DNA from: Brachypterus glaber | Lineage: Eukaryota; Arthropoda; Insecta; Coleoptera; Kateretidae | DNA: 64,000 nucleotides | Assembly: GCA_958510825.1 (NCBI GenBank) | Contig: OY294046.1 | Coordinates: forward strand, 3,038,001-3,102,000 | Reading direction: 5' to 3' | Shown here: in pieces, positions 22,963-32,737 of the stretch | Numbering within the stretch: the first letter of the stretch is position 1 | Layout: each line of letters opens with the position of its first letter | Made by a program: the position numbers and the translations under genes | The notes under the pieces: generated by a model | The model's database searches: none | Told to the model about the DNA's origin: nothing | Seen by the model: the letters and a program-made list of their open reading frames with translations, nothing else

Positions 22963-23783
22963 CATAGACAAAATAAACAAATAGATTGATTTTTGACCGT
23001 CTGCGCATACTTCTGCGTCCCGACTAAATGCGTCCTCCATTTTGATTCCAATTGTCCAACATAAAGTAAAAAAATATATATTTTATGTTGGTAACACTGT
23101 GTTGCGTTAGATAGGAATATTTTTTTTGTTAGAGATGTATATTTTCATTTCACTTCAGTAGTACAAGTTTCTTTTTGTCGTTGTTTTTTTGCAACAGTTT
23201 GTCATATATGTAAAAACTAAATCAATATGTTATACTACACAGATATTTATTTATTTTTACCAGTAATTTAAATATAAAAATATAATTCTTCGCACACACC
23301 TCTAAAATATTCGTGCAAAAGGTTAGCATAACCTAATTTATGTATGTTTTGAGTTTGTTTTCGAGGTTTTTCTGTTATTTTTTCTACGCGTTTGGTGTTT
23401 TGTGCTAGAAGGGTGATTATTTTATTTTATTATAGACTATATAATAGCGTTTTTGAACTTTTAAAGTCTTTCTGTGTTTTTTGTATATTTTATAGTGCTT
23501 TTTCAAAGAACTAGTAAAGTCTTTGCAATGACGTGTTTTATAAAAAGTTGTAGAAACATAAAACGACTGCTACCTGCAGACAGCAGTATCATATTTTTTA
23601 GGTAACTTTGACAGTAAATAATAAAAACATTAAAAAGTAAGGTTATGTCGTTTATTTATTTACATTTTACCCACTAATTTAAATTTCCCGGCTGATTTCT
23701 GACGTAACTTCCGATCAAAATGGAGGACTCGTAAATTTGTATATAACCTTGAGATGTCAGCTCATCTATGTTCTTTGTCTATG
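22963..23783. mobile_element. hAT-like MITE with 8-bp duplication
   Basis: Ends CATAGACAAAATAAACA and inverse TGTTCTTTGTCTATG, with inner TCCTCCATTTTGA / TCAAAATGGAGGA also inverted. Flanked by exact CCTACTAC copies (22955-22962, 23784-23791). 821 bp, no transposase. It lies upstream of the first recognised exon of the MFSD6-like gene. Confidence 0.85.
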
Positions 23784-23791
23784 CCTACTAC

Positions 23792-24260
23792 GCTAGAAAG
23801 CAGTAACTTCAGTAACTTGTAGCCTAGCGAAGTTTTCTCGTCTCTGATAAATAATATTTTGAAAACGCTGCTATGCGACAAATGGAGTTGCTGGTTTCTA
23901 GCGCAGAAAGGAAGTATATGCTTAGGTTCATTAAAATCAAAAATGAAAAAAATAAAAAAAGATAAAAAATATTTTTGAAAAAAACTGTTTTTACCCCATT
24001 TTAACCCGTTAGCCCGGAGGGTAAACCGCTAATAAAATTTTGTACACCTTTAGGAGGAAATCTTCAAAGATTTCCTCGTAACCTTCAAAGATTTGTACAC
24101 CTGAATTCCTCTGCGGTTAACCCCTCGCCTTAGCCCAATCCGATTACCAAAAACAATCCCAGCCTAGAACTTCGGATAATCAACCTATGGTCCAAATTTG
24201 AAGTTTTTAGCCCGAAGCGTTCTTGAGTTATCGTGGTCACAAATTTCCCGGACACACAGC
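23792..24260. other. Intergenic stretch with palindrome
   Basis: No gene. GGAAATCTTCAAAGATTTCC is a perfect palindrome within a longer loose stem (24016-24115: ACCGCTAATAAAATTTTGTA / TTTGTACACCTGAA...TGCGGT). Confidence 0.5.
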
Positions 24261-24654
24261 AAGGGCGTAGACCTTTTTCTTCTATGGGGGGGGGTAATAC
24301 CCAGGGCCGGCCTTACAAGCCTGAAATTTGGCGCCTCTAGCAAAAGAAAAAACACCCTAAAATAAAGCTTTGTGCGCCTACAAAAAAAAAATGCCCCCCA
24401 AAAAATACCACAAGAAAAAAAGCGTTGTCCCTGACGGTTTCTACCAAAAGTGGCGCCACTACAAAAAAAATGACGGCGCCCAAAAAAGTACCCTAAGACA
24501 AAAGCTTTGTCCCTTACGGTTTCTACCAAACTTGGCGCCCAAAAAAATACCAGAAAAAAACTGTGTCCCTGACTTGGCGCCCTGCAAACAAAATTGGCGC
24601 CCACGCCTATGGGGGGGGTAATTACCCCCATTACCCCCCCTCATCTACGCCCTT
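24261..24654 (-). mobile_element. Family N element, copy 1 (AAGGGCGTAGA ends)
   Basis: Ends AAGGGCGTAGA and TCTACGCCCTT, with GGGGGGGTAAT / ATTACCCCCC next in. The interior has several ~70-bp related units (TTGGCGCCC...AAAGCTTTGTCCCTGACGG-like), giving spurious Gly/Arg-rich frames. Copy 2 is at 37917-38268. Confidence 0.8.
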
Positions 24655-24655
24655 G

Positions 24656-24703
24656 GGTTTATGCACCATTTATACCCGCCCAGACCCGTCATTTTCAGCA
24701 GGG
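24656..24703 (-). mobile_element. Family C half-copy
   Basis: GGTTTATGCACCATTTATAC through CCCGTCATTTTCAGCAGGG: one arm of the family C hairpin, abutting family N copy 1 directly. Confidence 0.8.
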
Positions 24704-24706
24704 TGC

Positions 24707-26200
24707 TATAGTGGTAAAAGTGCTGTATAAGTCTTTGGGACGCGGGAAATTTTTAAATGGGGAAGGGCGGGGTTACGACAGCTGAAATCTCAAAATTAAT
24801 CTGCCCAAGTGGGCCCCCATTTTGGGGAGGTGCCACTAACAATAAAGAACTTAAAACGCTCGAAAAAAAAATAGATTTGGCAACCGTATTTCTGTATTTA
24901 TGATAATGTTATGTAATTTTTTAATAAAAGACATTCACATTAAATCTTTTAGTCATTTCATTACAGTCTGCCTAATGAGGTGGATCTTTCGTGATTTTTT
25001 GTGTGTTTTTAGTTCTAAACAGTGTTAGTGTACGTTTTGTGTTTTTACACTATATCGGATTATTATGAATTGTTTTTCAACCACGAGTATATGTAAGTAA
25101 TTTTGATTATTAAGATATTTATTTTTCATTTCATTTTTACAATAAATAGAAATTTAGCTTGATGGTAAAAGTGCTGTATAATTCTTTGGGGCGCGGGAAA
25201 TTTTTAAATGGGGGCTCAAGTGAGCCCCCATTTTGAGCGATAACACCGCACAAAACTTCCTAACATTTATTATAATAAAATCAACAAAGATATTTCTGAC
25301 TCATATGATAATGTTATGTAATTTTTTAACAAAAGGCATTCTAAATTTAATCTTGTTCATTTCATTACAATCTGCCGAATGAAGTGGATCGTTCCGTGTT
25401 TTTTCTTGTGTTTTTAGTTCTGAACGTTATTAGTGTATGTTTTGGGTTTTTATACTAACTATATATGGCTTGTCGGACTACTTAGGAATAATTTTTCAAC
25501 CGCGAGTGTAAGTAATTTTGATTACACTGGTCTACAAAACAAAATCTTCTCCAAGGACTAAACCTATCATGCCTTAAGTATTTTTGTGTGCTGAAACCGA
25601 ATTTTCAATTTAAAAAACTTTCTACGGCGTAGATTTAGAGTAAATCCCGGTTTTTATTAGACATTGGTTATACGTGCCTAAAAAAGTAAACTTTTTCGGA
25701 TTCATCAGCACACAAAAATACTTAACGCATGATAGGTTTTGGTCTTTGGAGAAGATTTTTTTTTCTTTTTTTGTAGACCAGTGTTATCAAGATAAATATT
25801 TTTTAACTTTGAGCAATTATGAGTAACTTTGGGGAACGAAAAATTTTTAAATGGGGAGGGGCAATTTAAGACAGCTGTAATATCGAAATTAAGCTGCAGC
25901 TGAGCATGCCCAATTTGCCCGTTTTGAGCGGTATCATTGCACAAAACTTTCTAAAGTTTATTATAATAAAATCGGCAACGATATTCCTGACTCATATGAT
26001 AATGTTATGTAATTTTTTAACAAGTGCCATTGTAAACTAAATATTTAAGTCATTTCATTACAGTCTACCGAATAAAGTGGATCTTTTTTGTTTGTTTTTT
26101 GTTCTAAACAGTATTAGTGTATGTTTTGTGTGTTTTTTTTATAATACTATAGTGTATTTAGGAATAATTTTTAAACCGCGAGTAAATGTAAGTAATTTTA
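24707..26200 (+). repeat. Three direct repeats of ~400 bp
   Basis: Units at about 24710-25140, 25155-25530 and 25800-26200 share the same order of blocks: GGGAAATTTTTAAATGGG, ATGATAATGTTATGTAATTT, TCATTTCATTACAGTCTGCC, CGAGT..GTAAGTAATTTT. Each unit diverges by substitutions and small indels. Units 2 and 3 are separated by the MITE at 25525-25783. Confidence 0.82.
25525..25783. mobile_element. MITE with CACTGGTCTACAAAA ends, TTA duplication
   Basis: CACTGGTCTACAAAACAAAA at the left, inverse TTTTTTGTAGACCAGTG at the right, with TTA on both sides (25522-25524, 25784-25786). Removing it restores the tandem-repeat junction GATTATNAAGATA. Inner arms share TCTTCTCCA and AAAACCTATCATGC-like blocks. 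Confidence 0.85.
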
Positions 26201-26227
26201 AAACTATTTTGAACAATTTTTAATTAC

Positions 26228-26628
26228 ACAGCCACACAAAAAAAATGTCAAGTGTTTTTTTGGAGACCACTGTATTACCGTGTATTTTATGGAGCTGAAC
26301 CCGAATTTGAGGTCAAAATAGCAACTCATCCGATTAGTTTTGGAGATAAACTCAAAAAATGTTAGGGAACGTTCAAGTATTACGTAACGCAAATTTTGAT
26401 CATTTTGGACCCCCCCCTGTAACGCTATTTTCATATACCATTAACATGGGTGTAACACTCCAAAATTACCCACCCCTAGGAGCGTACGTAATACTTGAAC
26501 GTTCCCTTATGCTCGTTTTACTCGAAAATAAGGTTTTTTGAGGTTATCTCCAAAACTAATTGGATGAGATGATGAGGAATAAAATGGTCTCCAAAAAAAA
26601 AAATCCGGACATTTTTTTGCGTGGCTGT
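26228..26628. mobile_element. Palindromic MITE with ACAGCCACACAAAAAAA ends
   Basis: ACAGCCACACAAAAAAAATG and its inverse CATTTTTTTGCGTGGCTGT. Inner inverted blocks: CTCATCCGATTAGTTTTGGA and its complement near 26545. It is split by the family F copy at 26365-26506. Confidence 0.78.
26365..26506. mobile_element. Family F MITE, full copy, nested (TTA duplication)
   Basis: Starts GGGAACGTTCAAGTATTACG and ends with its inverse; 142 bp. TTA lies on both sides (26362-26364, 26507-26509), as for PIF/Harbinger-type insertion. Confidence 0.85.
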
Positions 26629-26694
26629 TTATTTTGGATTAGAATTTTCATTATTATTAAATTTTATTTTTTTTTGGGGTTTAATTGTGGACTT

Positions 26695-27101
26695 TTTAGT
26701 ATTACGTAACGCAAATTGTAAAAAAATTCATACACTTCATACCCCGGTTCTCGCGTTATTATACGTTATAGAGATTTCATATTTTGGCAACCCCCCCCCA
26801 AATAGGGGGTGTGTTAGGGGGGTAGCCAAAATATGAAATCTCTACTGCCTTACATAACGCGAGAACCGAGCATAGGCGTAACGAGGGGGGGCTTGGCCCC
26901 CCCAAATTTTTCTAAGCCCCCCCAAATCAAACTATAAAAGTCTCACAGACAGACAACCTATATTTTCTACTGAAACTTGACTATTTTTTTAGGGGCTCAA
27001 GCCCCCCCCCCCAAAATTTGGACCTGGTTACGCCTCTGGAACCGGGGTATGAAGTGTATGAATTTTGGTACATTTTGCGTTACGTAATACTTAAACGTTC
27101 C
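26695..27101. mobile_element. Larger family F relative with nested GGCGTAACGAGG insert
   Basis: AGTATTACGTAACGCAAATT at the left, GCGTTACGTAATACTTAAAC plus GTTCCC at the right. The arms also share TTCATACACTTCATACCCCG and its inverse. Inside, 26875-27043 is a separate insert with GGCGTAACGAGG / CCTGGTTACGCC ends and CCCCCCCAAA runs. Confidence 0.75.
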
Positions 27102-27122
27102 CAAAGTGCACTATTATGTGCA

Positions 27123-27262
27123 CTTAGTTTGCACCATGGGTTCTATATTTTAAGTCCAGGTACTTTTTGTCTACCTATCTCTGTTTATAGCATTTAGTAA
27201 ACAGAGATAGGTAGATAAAAAGTACCTGGACTTAAAATATAGTACCCATGGTGTAAACTAAG
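27123..27262. mobile_element. Near-perfect hairpin, ~60-bp arms
   Basis: CTTAGTTTGCACCATGGGTT through CTACCTATCTCTGTTTA, then the inverse. A very stable hairpin if transcribed. No target duplication identified. Confidence 0.8.
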
Positions 27263-27264
27263 CC

Positions 27265-27461
27265 TTTAACGGCGGCTATATTTAAAAGTTTATTTTTAAA
27301 TTAATTTTTTTACGAGATGACACTACTGGCGGATCCGTGCACTATAGAATTTTATCAGTCTCATGTATAATTGCGGCAAATAATAGATTTCTATAGCTCA
27401 CGGAGTCCACCACATACATTTTTTGTGAACTTTTAAATATGGCCGCTGTTAAACTCTTATA
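27265..27461. mobile_element. MITE with TTTAACGGCGGC ends
   Basis: TTTAACGGCGGCTATATTTA at the left and inverse TAAATATGGCCGCTGTTAAA at the right. The interior is AT-rich. Confidence 0.65.
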
Positions 27462-27779
27462 TTAAATACGGATTAGTTTCATATTACTCTTTTTCGAAAA
27501 ATTACTTAAAAACCTATAAAAACGAATTTTTGTTATGCAACCAATATTAAGCCCGATTTTTATCAAAAAAAATCCCATCCGAGAACTCGTTATGTCCTAC
27601 AGCCGCCAGTCCGATGCTGATTTAACGTCCACGTATTAAGTCCACGTATTAAGTTATTTTATTTAAACTGTTAATTAACTTTAATCTCGGTTATTTTGAG
27701 GTAATTTTTTTAAACTAAATCTTTTTGTTACAGAACTACATAAGCTGGAGAAGTCAGTCATATAAACAGAGACAGTACA

Positions 27780-28675
27780 GGTAAGAAAACCTAGTAGTCC
27801 AGTCAAATAACGAAAAATTCCTATGTCAAATTGCAATAAATGTACATGGGCTGATACTTTAATGGGTAGTAGGGCATAGTAGCAGAACACTCCTGTTAGT
27901 TTTTCACCGGGTATTTTGCGTAAGGGATGTCCGCTATCTTAAATTTTAGGCGTGAGTGCGGTTATCTCGCTAAATATGCATCTTACGATAAAAATACATA
28001 TAACTAATTTTGTTAAGTAGAAAATTTCCAACAATTTTTGTTTAGATAATTTTTTATTATAATAATAACAATCGAGTTATAAATATTTAAAAATGGCCAT
28101 GTTGGGGGTGAAATTGTTTTTTTCGATTTTTCAGCCAAATTATTCATCAAAGGATAAAAGTGGTTATGAGCAAACTTGTAGCTCTTGAAGTATTATATGT
28201 TATGCTTTTTCATAAGTATTTTGTTACGGTTACAGTGGGCGGTTGCGCCCTCTGTAACCGTACCAAAGTACCTATGAAAATTAATAGTATATGAAACTTA
28301 AAGAGAATTTCGAGAGCTACAAGTTTGCTCATATCGTCCGATGAATAATTTGGCTGAAAAATGGAAAAAAACCAATTCCACCTCCAACATGACTATTTTT
28401 AAATTAACCATTGTTATTAATATATTAAAAAAATGATCCCAATAAAAATTGTTGGAAATTTCCTCTTTAACAAAATTGGTTATGTGCATTTTTATCGCTA
28501 GATGCATGTTAAGCAACTCACCCCTAAAATTCAAGATATCGGACACCCCTTACGCAAATCATCCAGTGAAAAACTAACAGATATGTTCTGTTACCATCCA
28601 CTACTACCCTTTAAAATATCAGCCTGTGTACATTTATTGCAATTTAAATTTATTATTTGACTGGACTATAGGTAA
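27780..28675. mobile_element. ~0.9-kb foldback element
   Basis: The whole stretch is a long imperfect palindrome centred near 28230 (GGTTACAG...CTGTAACC). Matching arms include AGTCCAGTCAAATAA / TTATTTGACTGGACT, GCGTAAGGGATGTCCG / CGGACACCCCTTACGC and GCAAACTTGTAGCTCT / AGAGCTACAAGTTTGC. Minus-strand frames inside match no known protein. Confidence 0.8.
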
Positions 28676-28883
28676 TTAACACTAATATGTTATAGGATAT
28701 AGGCAAGATCTATGTTAGTTTGTTTTTAACTGCAATGAAAACAATGGAAGTGGAAGTAGTGCTAATAGAAGAGTTGTGCCCAAAGGCACAGTTAATATAA
28801 GGCACAAAAGCAAAATAGTTTGGAATCTAAAACCGCCAAGAGTATAGAGCCTAATATAATAATATTTTTTACAGGTACCATCA

Positions 28884-29107
28884 ACTGAGGTGACTTCGGA
28901 CGGAGTAGGTGACTTCGGACATTTCTTTGGCAAAATCTTCTGAACCAAAGCACGTGTGTAAAAGTTGTGCGTTTGTGTGTAAAAGTTGTGAAAATTAACC
29001 CCATAACTTGAGAACACAACCCCACAACTTTTACACACGTGCTTTGGTTCAGAAGATTTTGAGAAAAAGTGTCCGAAGTCATCCTACCCCGTCAGAAGTC
29101 ACCTCGG
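28884..29107. repeat. Palindromic element with GAGGTGACTTCGGAC arms
   Basis: ACTGAGGTGACTTCGGAC and inverse GTCCGAAGTCATCC...AGAAGTCACCTCGGT. The inner stem is AATCTTCTGAACCAAAGCAC with its exact inverse, then GTGTGTAAAAGTTGTG repeated. Confidence 0.75.
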
Positions 29108-29139
29108 TGTTATAATTATTTTTTTACAGTTTAATCATA

Positions 29140-29900
29140 AAAGAACATTGTTCTTATTAATGTGTTGTTATTGTTCTTATTTTACACACATATATTTTTT
29201 TATATATTTTTTTCAGGTATTATTTTTTATTTCTTTCAGGTACTATTATTTTCTTTTATGCATTATATCACTGGGTTAAAATGATAAGGTTCTATGTTCT
29301 ATAGAAACCCCATAATGCAGAACTATATTTATTATATACTCTATTGTGTTGTTTGTGTTCTTATTTTACACACATATATTTTTTTATGTATATTTTTTTT
29401 TCAGGTATTATGTCACTGGGTTAAAATGATAAGGTTCTATGTTCTATAGAAACCCCATAATGAAGAACTATATTATACAATGTTGGTTTTATTATTTTAT
29501 TTTTTTCAGATAATGCTATATAATATATAGCCTATATTGTGCATTAGGTATTTTTTGAAAAAAAAAAGTGTTCTTAGGTTAAATATTCTAAACATTTATT
29601 TTTTTTCAGGTATTAATTACATTATAATGTAATATTAGTTTTTATTTGAAAGTTTACTAGGTATAATAATATTTTTTAATTGTTAAGGATATTGTTTATA
29701 ATAATTTTGGTTATATTTATGTATATTTTTTTCAGGATATAAGTGTTTTTTATTTATAATGTTATTATTTTATGTATTTTTTTTGATATGTTTTATAGGA
29801 TATTTTCGTTGGTTATATTTTTTTCAGGTATTTATTTTTTCTACAGGTACAAATACAATTTTAATCTACAATCAGATTAAAATTATAGGATAGTTACATA
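29140..29900 (+). repeat. Diverged direct repeats with recurrent TTTTTCAGGTATT motifs
   Basis: A block with ACACACATATATTTTTTTAT, TTTCAGGTATTA and GGTTAAAATGATAAGGTTCT occurs at about 29150-29320 and 29345-29480. Further TTTTTTCAGGTA or TTTTTCAGATA motifs follow at about 29505, 29606, 29730 and 29822. Each resembles a splice acceptor. No flanking open frame supports an exon. Confidence 0.65.
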
Positions 29901-30291
29901 TTGTTTTATGAAAAAATACGCTAGGTATATTAACTGTAGGTTTTTGAAAGTTTATAGGCCTATAAACATAAACATTAAGGATAATATCCTTAATATAATA
30001 ACATAGCATGTTTTTTAAGGTAGCATGGGGCGTGTCGAATAACCTGGGGTAGACTAATACTAATATGTAGATATTATTTATTTCAGATATATCAGAAAGA
30101 AGGATTTAATTAAAGTTTTAATTTTTATGTATAATGTGTTATTTTATTTTTTAGATCTTTGAAGGACAACTTTTACAGACAGTGTAATCAGAACTTGTAA
30201 GGTTCCTTAAGGTAAAATTGACAGCTAGTAACAGTAAGTTTTTTTAAGGTTAAGGTTTTTTCTTTCCATTCAAGCCAAGCCAATTTCCCCC

Positions 30292-30322
30292 ACCCGGGAA
30301 ACGAACCCGGGTTGCTGGCATA
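30292..30322 (-). other. tRNA B-box-like sequence
   Basis: Minus strand CCCGGGTTCGTTTCCCGGG has the GGTTCGNNNCC form of a pol III B box. No A box at the right spacing is visible, so this is at most a SINE or tRNA relic. Confidence 0.35.
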
Positions 30323-30371
30323 GTTTCCCCTAGGTTTAATTTAGTATATAGTTAAACAGCCAAAATCCGCA

Positions 30372-30520
30372 CCAATTCCCTTAAGGGGGAATGGATAGGC
30401 AGGGTTACACGAACAGGTAGTCAATATCAGCAAAAATTCCCTCAAGGAAGAACGGATAGGTAGGGTTACACGCACAGGTTGTCAATATCCGTAAAAATTC
30501 CCTCAAGGGGGAAAGGATAA
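30372..30520 (+). repeat. ~61-bp tandem repeat, about 2.5 units
   Basis: AATTCCCTTAAGGGGGAATG and following bases, then two repeats starting AATTCCCTCAAGG. Units share GGATAGGTAGGGTTACACG and GTCAATATC. Confidence 0.8.
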
Positions 30521-30900
30521 CCGCGACAAAAGACAAAGGAACAGACGGACATTTGAGGTGTTCTCTCTGGATGGTCGACTTTTTCCCATACACGCCAGGT
30601 ATCTCGAAAGAGAGAGTAGTACCAACCCTGACATCGGTGAGACCGAACTTACAAAGTGGGCAGTTGTCATACAAGGGTTAGGTATATATAGTGTATGTTA
30701 AATTGTCGCCTGACGAGATTATACTCCACGTGTATAGGCCTGCTGAGGGATCCTCAGAGGGGAACTGAGGTTTTCTCACTGGGGAACGGCACGTTAACCG
30801 TAACGCACCTAGTGCTTTACCTCCTGGGTGGTGTGGAAAAGAGCACAACTATTCTAGTTAGAGGTGATAAGTGTAAAGGGTAAAAAAAGTCTATCTGTCT
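30521..30900. other. GC-balanced island of unknown origin
   Basis: Clearly less AT-rich than its surroundings, with no long open frame. The 89-residue minus frame at 30405-30674 partly overlaps the tandem repeat and matches no family I know. It could be the untranslated region of an unrecognised retroelement. Confidence 0.35.
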
Positions 30901-31316
30901 GTCCATCTTTTTGTCTTATGGTATGTAAACCTTATAATTATAAGTTAACTTTTGAATGTAATATCGGTTTTCAAAAATTCTTTCGCTAAGCAGATTGAAT
31001 TTCTTTATAAATAATAGTATATTTCCAACCTAATAAGAAAAATAAACATCATTATATCACCATAGAGTCCCTTTTCAAATTAAACATCAAAATTTTTAGG
31101 ATTGGCAATGCATTTTACCGGGAAAACGCCATGATTGAAACTCTCCTGCATAATACCATTTATGATTAAGCTTTCCTCTAGAGGAAATAAACAACATTTC
31201 AATTTATGATATTAAACTTTCTGAAATGCAATAGTTGATTATATTGACTCACCATATAGTCCGAAAAACGTATTGCAAATTAAATAAAGTGATTATTTTT
31301 CTTAAGCAAGGGACTT
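30901..31316. other. AT-rich intergenic stretch
   Basis: No gene or repeat recognised, apart from a TCTATCTGTCTGTCC run at 30889-30903, a motif also seen beside families D and N. Confidence 0.4.
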
Positions 31317-31440
31317 CCCTTATAGAAATTTACGTTAAAACCATTTTACCTAACGTTAGGAGAATGTTTTGTCTGTATCGTTAGGGATCTATTACTAAAA
31401 CAACGTTTATCTAACGTCATAAACCCAATATACTTATACT
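31317..31440 (+). mobile_element. Diverged family A-like left arm
   Basis: CCCTTATAGAAATTTACGTT followed by CTAACGTTAGGAGAATG and AACGTTTATCTAACG resembles the outer arm of family A. A possible partner arm is at 37786-37902, beyond the gypsy element. Confidence 0.45.
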
Positions 31441-31884
31441 TTTGGACTTTTCAACCAAATATATTTTTTTCAGTTTAGTCGGCGAGCTGGTGACCATTTA
31501 TTCTTTTTTCAATTTTTTTTTATATATTTGAGCCTACGCGTTTATTATACAGTTAATGTCGCGATAACCCGAATGTTCGATACTCCGAATGAGGCAGTAA
31601 TCCGAACAATGAAATTCGGACTTCAAAGTACATGCATGTATGTTTCACTGTTCGGTTTACCGCATAATTCAGATTATCGAAAATTTACTTAATTTTGGTA
31701 TTAACTGTACACTTGGAATTAAAAAAAAGTACTACATCACTGGACCTGGAGGTACACCAAATTTTTAAAATTTTAGGTGTTTCAAGTGATTTACTGACCA
31801 TGAAATTTTTAGGGTTATGTACATTGTCAGTGGATTTAAAAACGGTATAAAACACATTCATTTCTCGTAAAATATATTCCTACT
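31441..31884. other. Intergenic between A-like arm and gypsy LTR
   Basis: No gene. CGATAACCCGAATGTTCG and ACTCCGAATGAGG at 31560-31600 resemble degenerate GAA-rich transposon ends, not assignable. Confidence 0.35.
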
Positions 31885-32071
31885 TGAAATGTCTTTACTT
31901 TCTATACAAGTGTTAACACTTAACAAGGTGTAATTAAATGCCGAATTACTGGGTGGGTTTTTATTAACAATAATAACAAATATGTACATTTACAGTATCA
32001 CAGAATATTGTAGACTGACTCCCGAGGAGTCGTTCGTGATCGGGTTCAATCACGCATGCGCATACAGCACA
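31885..32071 (-). repeat. 3' LTR of the gypsy element
   Basis: 187 bp, starts TGTGCTGTATGCGCATGC on the minus strand and ends CATTTCA; same as the 5' LTR by eye. It contains AATAAAAACCC, a likely polyadenylation signal. Confidence 0.95.
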
Positions 32072-32081
32072 CTATTCCCTC

Positions 32082-32100
32082 CTTCTTTAATTAAATTTTA
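32082..32100 (-). promoter_or_regulatory. Polypurine tract of the gypsy element
   Basis: Minus strand AAAGAAGGAGGGAA, within 12 bases of the 3' LTR start, the expected plus-strand primer position. Confidence 0.8.
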
Positions 32101-32737
32101 TGTAAAAATTTAATGTTTTCAAGATCCATTTTTATTGTAAAAATGAATAGGGTTGTTTGGTGAAATCATGTTCTGCTTTTTATTTTTGTAAGTTTACAGG
32201 TTCTTTAATTTACATTTAAATCTGTGTAGAACATGGTTTCAACAAATATTGTTGTTAATATATATGTTAAATTAAATTAAATATGCATTTCATTTTTAGT
32301 TTTACAATTATATGTATTTTTTTTTTTATTTCGTTTTTAGGTTTTTAGGTAAGTACCCAAATAACATGTAAATTTTATTTTATTTTGTAAATAAATATAA
32401 TTGCAAAAATCCATGACTTTTATTCTATTTTTAAAATATTCATATGTATAACTATATATATATTTTTTTTTTTAAATTCAATTTCTGAACATTTATATGT
32501 ATAAACATCCTTATTGAATCCTTAAGAACAGCTATGTGCACAAGTGTTTCTTATTAATATTTGAAACACTCAAGCACAGAAATACTTCATTTGGTCTCAA
32601 GATAGCAATATTTATAAATATTTGTTATTGCTGCAAAATACCTATAATGGTTTGTACAAATATTTACAACAGGTATTCGAAATTTAATTTAACATTATTT
32701 ATATATATTTTTTTTTTAAACTTAATAAGGTTTTATA

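Noticed and set aside
24185..24644. Gly/Arg/Phe-rich frames of up to 148 residues
   Set aside because: They lie in family N repeats built of short G/C-run units; the same words recur at 38064-38258 without frame conservation.
27681..27890. Minus-strand frame with LLPIKVSAHVHLL, resembling the LLPIKxHYFF start of MFSD6 proteins and a candidate missing first exon
   Set aside because: The sequence is part of a long foldback element and occurs in both arms (27850 and 28600). It lacks the family continuation and a fitting phase-1 donor.
30405..30674. 89-residue frame with CPLCKFG suggesting a zinc finger
   Set aside because: Single C-x2-C without a second pair, overlapping a tandem repeat; chance frame.
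31555..31690. Possible pogo/Tigger-type end (CGATAACCCGAATG)
   Set aside because: No inverted partner and no TA-flanked tip could be found.
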